A stretch of 64,000 bases of DNA. Source: JAJPJE01 sp963848375 (lineage in GTDB: Bacteria; Acidobacteriota; Terriglobia; Terriglobales; Acidobacteriaceae). The notes under the pieces were generated by a model. It searched no databases and had not been told where the DNA came from. It saw only the letters and a list, made by a program, of their open reading frames with translations. Position 1 is the first letter of the stretch, and the number at the start of each line of letters is the position of its first letter. This document shows, piece after piece, positions 59,008 to 64,000 of the stretch. Made by a program: the position numbers and the translations under genes. The stretch spans positions 682,001 to 746,000 of the forward strand of contig CAWKDK010000018.1 of the NCBI GenBank assembly GCA_963848375.1. Direction: 5' to 3'.

Positions 59008-59988
59008 TTGAAACGTTTCACTTCGATCCTGCTCGCCGTACTCTTCCTGACTTCTGCTCTTATCGCGCAATCGACTAAAACGGTAGCTGAGCGTCTTGGA
59101 TATCCTGCGAATTCGCGCCTGTTGGTGATCCATGCCGACGATTTCGGCATGATGCACACTGTCAACAGTGCAATCGAAGAAGCGCTCGAAAAAGGCTGGG
59201 TGAACTCGGCCAGCATCATGGTGCCATGCCCGTGGTTCCCGGAAGTTGCCGAGTGGGCGAAGGCGCATCCGAAGGCAGACCTCGGCATACATATCACGCT
59301 CAACGCGGACTGGACTACGTATCGGTGGCGGCCGGTTTCGGGGCAGCCGAAAGGTTCGAGTCTGCTCGACGATGTGGGTTATCTGCCACTGCTGACTGAA
59401 TACGTCGACACACATGCCAAGATGAACGACGTGGAGACCGAAGCGCGCGCGCAGATCGATAAGGCGCAGGCAGCAGGAATTCGGCTTACGCATCTCGATC
59501 CGCACATGGGCACGATCGCAAGTACGCAGGATCTGCTTGCGGTCTATGTGGGGTTGGGCAATCACTACAAACTTCCGGTGCTGCTCGAGCCGAAGACAGG
59601 AAGAGGCGTTGAAGCGGGAAGCACAACTCCTATTGGTATCGACGGAAACTTCAACACTGCGAAGATCACTCAGGGGTCGGTGCTGGTGGATCGCATTCTG
59701 CAGATGATGCCCGGCGTTCCGCAATCGCAATGGCTGGACGCGTACAAGAAGATGCTGGCTCCGTTGCCGGCGGGGACCTATGAATTGATTGTGCATCTCG
59801 CACACGATGATGCAGAGATTCAGGGTGCGACGTCAGATCACGCGGATTGGGGAGCGCAGTGGCGACAGAATGATTTAGATCTGGTGAGCAATCCGGAGTT
59901 CCAGAAATTCCTGAAGGACCAGGGATTCATCCTGGTGACGTGGAAAGATCTGGCGAAGGCGATGCCGGCCGAAGTAGCGGCTAAATAG
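59008..59988 (+). CDS. ChbG/YdjC-type carbohydrate deacetylase, secreted
   Basis: The start is TTG 59008 with GGAGG six bases upstream, opening a signal peptide (MKRFTSILLAVLFLTSALIA). The family motifs are LLVIHADDFGMMHTVN with the metal-binding Asp pair, LGIHITLNADW and LTHLDPHMGT. ChbG/HpnK-type enzymes remove acetyl groups from amino sugars. Export makes an oligosaccharide or cell-wall-derived substrate likely. It overlaps the convergent DUF2911 gene by eight bases. Confidence 0.9.
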   Translation: MKRFTSILLAVLFLTSALIAQSTKTVAERLGYPANSRLLVIHADDFGMMHTVNSAIEEALEKGWVNSASIMVPCPWFPEVAEWAKAHPKADLGIHITLNADWTTYRWRPVSGQPKGSSLLDDVGYLPLLTEYVDTHAKMNDVETEARAQIDKAQAAGIRLTHLDPHMGTIASTQDLLAVYVGLGNHYKLPVLLEPKTGRGVEAGSTTPIGIDGNFNTAKITQGSVLVDRILQMMPGVPQSQWLDAYKKMLAPLPAGTYELIVHLAHDDAEIQGATSDHADWGAQWRQNDLDLVSNPEFQKFLKDQGFILVTWKDLAKAMPAEVAAK

Positions 59989-60532
59989 CGCTGAACTCAA
60001 CCCAGGCTTTGGTCTTCCCGAAGTCAACGTTCAATTCGCATTTCTTGGGACCGGTGTGCCCGAATGTGACTCGCAGTTCGGGCACCTGCCCACCCAATGT
60101 GCCGACCGACATGGTCGCGCGTGCCAGATCCTGCTGCTGGTCGTAGGCCTGATCCACGTTCACGTTCTTGCTGACGATTAGAGTCCAGTCTTTTTTGCCC
60201 GGAACCAGGTACATCGTATATGCGCCGACGCTGATTGGTGTATTGCCGAGCATCAGAGTGCTTTCAGTGAAGAGCGTGAGCGCGGAACCTCCGGGGGCCC
60301 AGACTTTATCTTGCGGTAAACCCGCGCGGGTGGCGGGCACTGGTGTGTAGCGAGCGCTGATCTGTTTGCCATCATCGAGTGTGCAGACGGCGGCACCCGA
60401 CTGCTTATCTTCTGCTTGTGCGACTGCGAAGGAGGTCAGCGCTGAACAGGTCAGCGCGAGAAGTAAAATCGACAAGCCAATCCGGTTAAAAATGGGACCG
60501 CAGGCGCCTCGGATAATTTCAGTGCTGTTCAT
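59981..60532 (-). CDS. DUF2911 secreted protein
   Basis: A signal peptide (residues about 15-40) precedes a beta-rich domain with YTPVPATRAGLPQDKVWAPG and TPISVGAYTMYLVPGKKDW, the pattern of DUF2911. The family is common in Acidobacteria and Bacteroidetes and has no known activity. It is 183 residues and ends overlapping the deacetylase gene. Confidence 0.85.
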   Translation of the reverse strand: MNSTEIIRGACGPIFNRIGLSILLLALTCSALTSFAVAQAEDKQSGAAVCTLDDGKQISARYTPVPATRAGLPQDKVWAPGGSALTLFTESTLMLGNTPISVGAYTMYLVPGKKDWTLIVSKNVNVDQAYDQQQDLARATMSVGTLGGQVPELRVTFGHTGPKKCELNVDFGKTKAWVEFSAI

Positions 60533-60805
60533 ATATTGACTTGCCTCTTTCCCTATCAGCTGTGCAGCCGAGCTTGCCTCGAGATTTCGCTGTCAGCGCA
60601 CTGGCGAATACGCGCGGAAGTTACTCCTTGCGGCGGAGCATCCGCGTGAAATCATGACAATAAGTACTGGATATTTGTCGCGATAACTTTCGCACAAAAA
60701 CTCTCAAAACTTCAAGGAGGAACTCGCGCGGTTCCCGACTGAGTTGCAGGACACAGCGAAGCCTCTGCGTATCCTTGCACGAATCTCTACGCGCGGCAGG
60801 CACTC

Positions 60806-60922
60806 TTAGCGCACGGTAGATAAAAGCAGGACGATGAGCAGAATGCTCATTACCCCGAAAAGAACGAGTGCAAAGGGAGCCCAGAAATTCGGGTCGTGAA
60901 CTGGCCGGACGGTCGTCTTCAT
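60806..60922 (-). CDS. Single-helix membrane protein, 38 aa
   Basis: GAGGAGG lies four bases before the ATG at 60922. The protein opens with MKTTVRPVHDPNFWAP and continues as one hydrophobic helix to the C-terminus (FALVLFGVMSILLIVLLLS). No other gene covers this stretch, and the ribosome binding site is among the best in the window. No family is recognised; small one-helix proteins often join membrane complexes. Confidence 0.65.
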   Translation of the reverse strand: MKTTVRPVHDPNFWAPFALVLFGVMSILLIVLLLSTVR

Positions 60923-61019
60923 AATGCCTCCTCGTGAGAGACAAACGAAACGTTTTTTCATCCACGATGAAGTTATCGCTGGGGGGAACTTAAGTCAGTG
61001 ACAGGGGTCACCGTTGCCG

Positions 61020-62322
61020 TTAAGCATGGGCCGGAACGTGTACTTTTCGGGGAAGGAGCTCACCGATGCGACGGATTTCAGCTCCTACGCCACGCAGCTT
61101 TTCTTCGATGCGTTCATAGCCACGATCGATGTGATAGACGCGGTCGATGATGGTTTCGCCCTCGGCGACGAGAGCAGCTAATACGAGAGAAGCAGATGCG
61201 CGGAGATCGGAAGCGAGGACAGCTGCACCACTGAGAGGAGTCCGGCCACGCACAATCGCGCGACGTCCTTCGATCTTGACGTTGGCGCCCATGCGCACGA
61301 GTTCCTGCGCGTGCATGAAGCGATTCTCGAAAATGTTTTCGGTGACGACGGAGCTGCCTTCGGCCTGCGTAGCCAGCGCCATGTACTGCGCCTGCATATC
61401 GGTGGGGAAGCCAGGATATTCCTCCGTCACGACGTCGGCGGCTTTCAATCCGCCGAGGCTGAGCACGCGCACGGACTCGCCATTGCGAGTGACTTTCACC
61501 CCGACTTCTTCCAGCTTGTTGAGAAGAGACGTGAGGTGGTTGGGATCGCAGTTGGTGACCATCAGGTCGCCGCCCGAGATTGCGCCCGCGATGATGAACG
61601 TTCCGGCTTCGATGCGGTCAGGAATAATGCGGTGCTTCGCTCCGTGCAGCTTGGACACCCCCTTCACTTTGATGGTGGAGGTTCCAGCGCCCTCAATCTT
61701 CGCGCCCATCTTGATTAGCAGATCGGCGAGATCTTGTACTTCAGGCTCGCGCGCGCAGTTCTCCATGAGGGATTCGCCATCGGCGAGCGCTGCGGCCATG
61801 AGCAGATCTTCCGTTCCGGTTACTGTGATCTTGTCGAAGACGATGTGGCCGCCTTTGAGGCGATCAGCTCGGGCTTCGACGTATCCATGTTCCTGGGTGA
61901 TTTTCGCGCCGAGCTTTTCAAGGACCTTTAGGTGGAAGTCGATGGGACGCGCGCCAATTGCGCAGCCACCAGGAAGAGAAACGCGGGCGTGGCCGAACTT
62001 TGCCACGAGCGGGCCAAGCACCAACGTGGAGGCGCGCATGGTTTTCACGAGTTCGTAAGAGGCTTCGGGCGTATTCAGACTGCGGCAGTTGATGGTGGTG
62101 CGGTGTTGCGCGCGGCCATATCCGAGTTCGACCTCGGCGCCCATGGCGACCAAGGAGTCTGCGTTCGGTTTCGATGTCGCGAACCTGCGGAATATTTTCG
62201 AGGATGACCGGTTCTTCGGTGAGCAGGGCCGCAGCCATTGCGGGTAGAGCCGCGTTTTTCGCTCCGCTGATGCGGACGGTTCCAAGCAGTGGACTGCCAC
62301 CGCGAATCACAAACTTATCCAT
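61020..62322 (-). CDS. murA: UDP-N-acetylglucosamine 1-carboxyvinyltransferase, frame interrupted near 62160
   Basis: MurA adds enolpyruvate to UDP-GlcNAc, the first committed step of peptidoglycan synthesis. From ATG 62322 the frame reads MDKFVIRGGSPLLGTVRISG to VRDIETERR and then drifts. The next frame carries LVAMGAEVELG, RASTLVLGPLVAKFGHA, the active-site loop LPGGCAIGARPIDFH with the fosfomycin-target Cys, and EEYPGFPTDMQAQYMAL to the end. One extra base near CTCCTTGG restores the 433-residue enzyme. Because the gene is normally essential, a sequencing indel is the simplest explanation. Confidence 0.92.
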
Positions 62323-62411
62323 TCAACCAAGACCACCTATAAGAGCTGAATTCTCATTGTACGGAAAAACGACACCAAGATTCGAAACCGAGGTGCAATG
62401 AACCAAAAAAT

Positions 62412-63345
62412 CTAAGTGCGGGAAGCGGTGATTAACTCAATGGCCCTGCGCACCTGTCCATCTGCGGCTTTAAGGCTCTTCCTGGCCTGGTCCTTAGAGG
62501 ACGATGTCTTCAACATGACCAGCGCTATGGGAACTTTTCCTCCGGCGGCCTTGAGAGCTTTTGCGGCTTCCTTGTGGGTTACGCCAGCGGACTTTTCAAG
62601 GATGGTCACGCCACGCTCGCGTAGTTTGTGGTTACGCGGGGTAACGTTCACCATCAGGTTGCCGTAGACATGACCGAGACGCACCATCGCACCGGTGCTG
62701 ATCATATTGAGGACGAGCTTCTGGGCTGTGCCCGCTTTCATGCGCGTCGATCCGGAGAGCACTTCGGGGCCGACATCGATCACGATCGCGAGGTCGGCGG
62801 CATGTTCCAGGGGGGAATTCCGGTTGCAAACGAGAGCAACGGTCTTAGCGCCCTTCTTCTTCGCATACTTTCAGCGCGGCCAGCGTATAGGGAGTGCGAC
62901 CACTGGCGGCGATCCCGATGACAATATCTTTCTTGCCGGGCTTGCGGCGGGCGATGTCTTTTTTGCCCAGATTGAGCGAGTCTTCCTCGTTTTCGACTGC
63001 CGAATGCAATGCTTTGTCGCCACCGGCAATGACATGCTGAATCAGTTTAGGGCTGATGCCGAAAGTGGGAGGAATCTCGGAGGCATCGAGCGCGCCCAGG
63101 CGGCCACTGGTTCCGGCGCCTACGTAGATCAGGCGACCACCTTTGCCGAGCGACTCGGAAACGAGATCGATGGCTTTTGCGATCTGGGGCAACTGCTTTT
63201 CAACGGCTTTCGGCACGTTCTGGTCTTCACGGTTGATAGCGTGAGCGATCTCGAAAGCGCTCATGGTGTCCAGGTTCAGCGTGCTGGGATTTTGTTGCTC
63301 CGTTGCAAGCTTCGAGAGCTCGGCTTTGAGTGTCCGCGATTTCAT
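62412..63345 (-). CDS. murQ: N-acetylmuramic acid 6-phosphate etherase, frame interrupted near 62870
   Basis: MurQ cleaves the lactyl ether of MurNAc-6-phosphate in peptidoglycan recycling. The N-terminal part (LNLDTMSAFEIAHAINREDQ, LIYVGAGTSGRLGALDASEI, IGIAASGRTPYTLAALK) has the SIS-domain motifs. The frame then stops early. The continuing frame reads YAKKKGAKTVALVCNRNSPL, then VIDVGPEVLSGSTRMKAGTA and TPRNHKLRERG. One extra G after CTGAAA explains the break. Full length is about 311 residues. It overlaps the upstream serine hydrolase by four bases. Confidence 0.92.
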
Positions 63346-64000
63346 CGGCTGGCCCTCGATTCGATCGCTTCAACGACGGCGTCGTGAAACTTGGGGCGGA
63401 CTTCTTTGATTATTTGTGAACTGCGGTCCGACCATGTGCGGTTGGTCAAGAGAATGACGGCGAGTTGCTTCTCGGGATCAATCCAGAGAGAGGTTCCGGT
63501 GAATCCGAGATGGCCGAACGATCGCGAGGAAAAATACTGGCCTGCCTGTGACGGAGGTGTCGGCTTGTCCCATCCGAGGCCGAAGCGCGTGCTGCCGGGG
63601 AAAGTGCGATCCTGGGTTGTGAATAGCTCAATGGTGTCGCGCCTGATCAGACTGCAGCCGCCGGCCAGCATGCATTGCGAGAAGCGAGCGAGGTCAATGG
63701 CGGGGGCAAACAGACCGGCATGTCCGGCGACTCCGCCGAGCACCCAGGCATTCTCGTCATTTACGCCACCTTTCACGATTCCATTGCGAAAGTCACGATC
63801 GATTTCTGTAGGCGCAATTCGCGAGAGCAGGCTCGCTTGTGGACGGAAGGTAGTTTCGAGCATTTGAAGCGGTTGAAATAATTCACGTTGAACGAATGAA
63901 TCCAGACTTGCATCTGCGAGGCGAGCCAGTGATCTCCCCGAGCAAAATGAAACCTACATCGCTGTATTCAGTGACGCTGCCGGGTTCATTTACGAGGGAG
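63342..64000 (-). CDS. Serine hydrolase (class C beta-lactamase family), partial, frame interrupted near 63931
   Basis: The 5' end lies beyond the window, so the SxxK motif is not seen. The visible part has YSDVGFILLG (the second motif as YSD), then after a one-base shift SLARLADASLDSFVQRELFQ, VAGHAGLFAPAIDLARFS and the third motif FGHLGFTGTSLWIDP. These match the beta-lactamase/DD-peptidase-like hydrolases. The stop overlaps the murQ start by four bases, so the gene is translated with murQ and probably works on peptidoglycan fragments. Confidence 0.85.

Noticed and set aside
60960..61012. GGAACTT with downstream TCACC as an extracytoplasmic-type promoter
   Set aside because: It points into the 3' end of the convergent murA gene and has no target reading frame.
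1..64000. Mobile elements, prophage, CRISPR arrays or toxin-antitoxin loci
   Set aside because: No transposase, integrase, direct-repeat array or paired toxin genes were recognised; the AbiEii-like nucleotidyltransferase lacks an antitoxin partner.

Overview
The window looks like chromosomal DNA of a moderately GC-rich soil bacterium of the phylum Acidobacteriota, probably near Candidatus Koribacter. The reasons are the gene mix and style: a VWFA-related Acidobacterial-type secreted protein, a Ser/Thr kinase fused to a TolB-like domain and TPRs, a PilZ-GAF-TonB fusion, DUF4097, DUF2911 and DUF1572 proteins, M16 and M13 peptidases, and a kor-type 2-oxoacid:ferredoxin oxidoreductase. No rRNA, tRNA, CRISPR array, insertion sequence or prophage was seen. 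The placement is inference; no database was searched.

Layout. 1-9 kb: two related PAS histidine kinases, a GH3 beta-glucosidase, and the cysteine operon cysK-cysE preceded by a cysteine-codon leader peptide. 9-21.4 kb: VWA protein, PilZ-GAF-TonB protein, Lnt, an interrupted class A beta-lactamase, a DUF4097 protein, a catalytic/non-catalytic M16 pair, a receiver protein, and a nucleotidyltransferase coupled to a metallophosphoesterase. 21.6-27.4 kb: LigD-type polymerase with DUF72, CBS protein, DUF58, PGPGW and DedA membrane proteins, alpha/beta hydrolase. 28-33.5 kb: a signalling cluster (PAS with CxxC pairs, receiver plus RsbRD-like domain, LuxR-type pseudo-receiver), then about 700 bp without convincing protein genes that carries hairpins and intrinsic terminators on both strands. 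33.6-41 kb: glycerate kinase, metallo-beta-lactamase-fold hydrolase, beta-hydroxyacid dehydrogenase, ThuA protein, kinase-TPR protein. 41-47.8 kb: proton pyrophosphatase, an ECF sigma factor divergent from a DoxX-like gene with matching promoters, MscS channel. 48-51 kb: korDABC-type operon. 51-57.6 kb: zinc-ribbon/Sel1 protein, rpsO, pnp, M13 peptidase. 58-64 kb: DinB-like protein, YdjC-type deacetylase, DUF2911, and a cell-wall group murA, murQ and serine hydrolase.

A second layer is an unusual number of single-site frame interruptions. At least nine otherwise full-length genes, including the normally essential murA, need one small indel to read through. This points to residual sequencing or assembly indels more than to gene decay.

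The most interesting signals are the cysteine-rich leader peptide with a candidate attenuator before cysK-cysE, the paired -35/-10 elements (TGTAACC, 16 bp, CTCTATTGA) facing both ways between the ECF sigma gene and the DoxX-like gene, the small-RNA-like cluster at 32.28-32.71 kb whose two minus-strand members share a 13-base motif, and a dispersed hairpin repeat present in three full copies.
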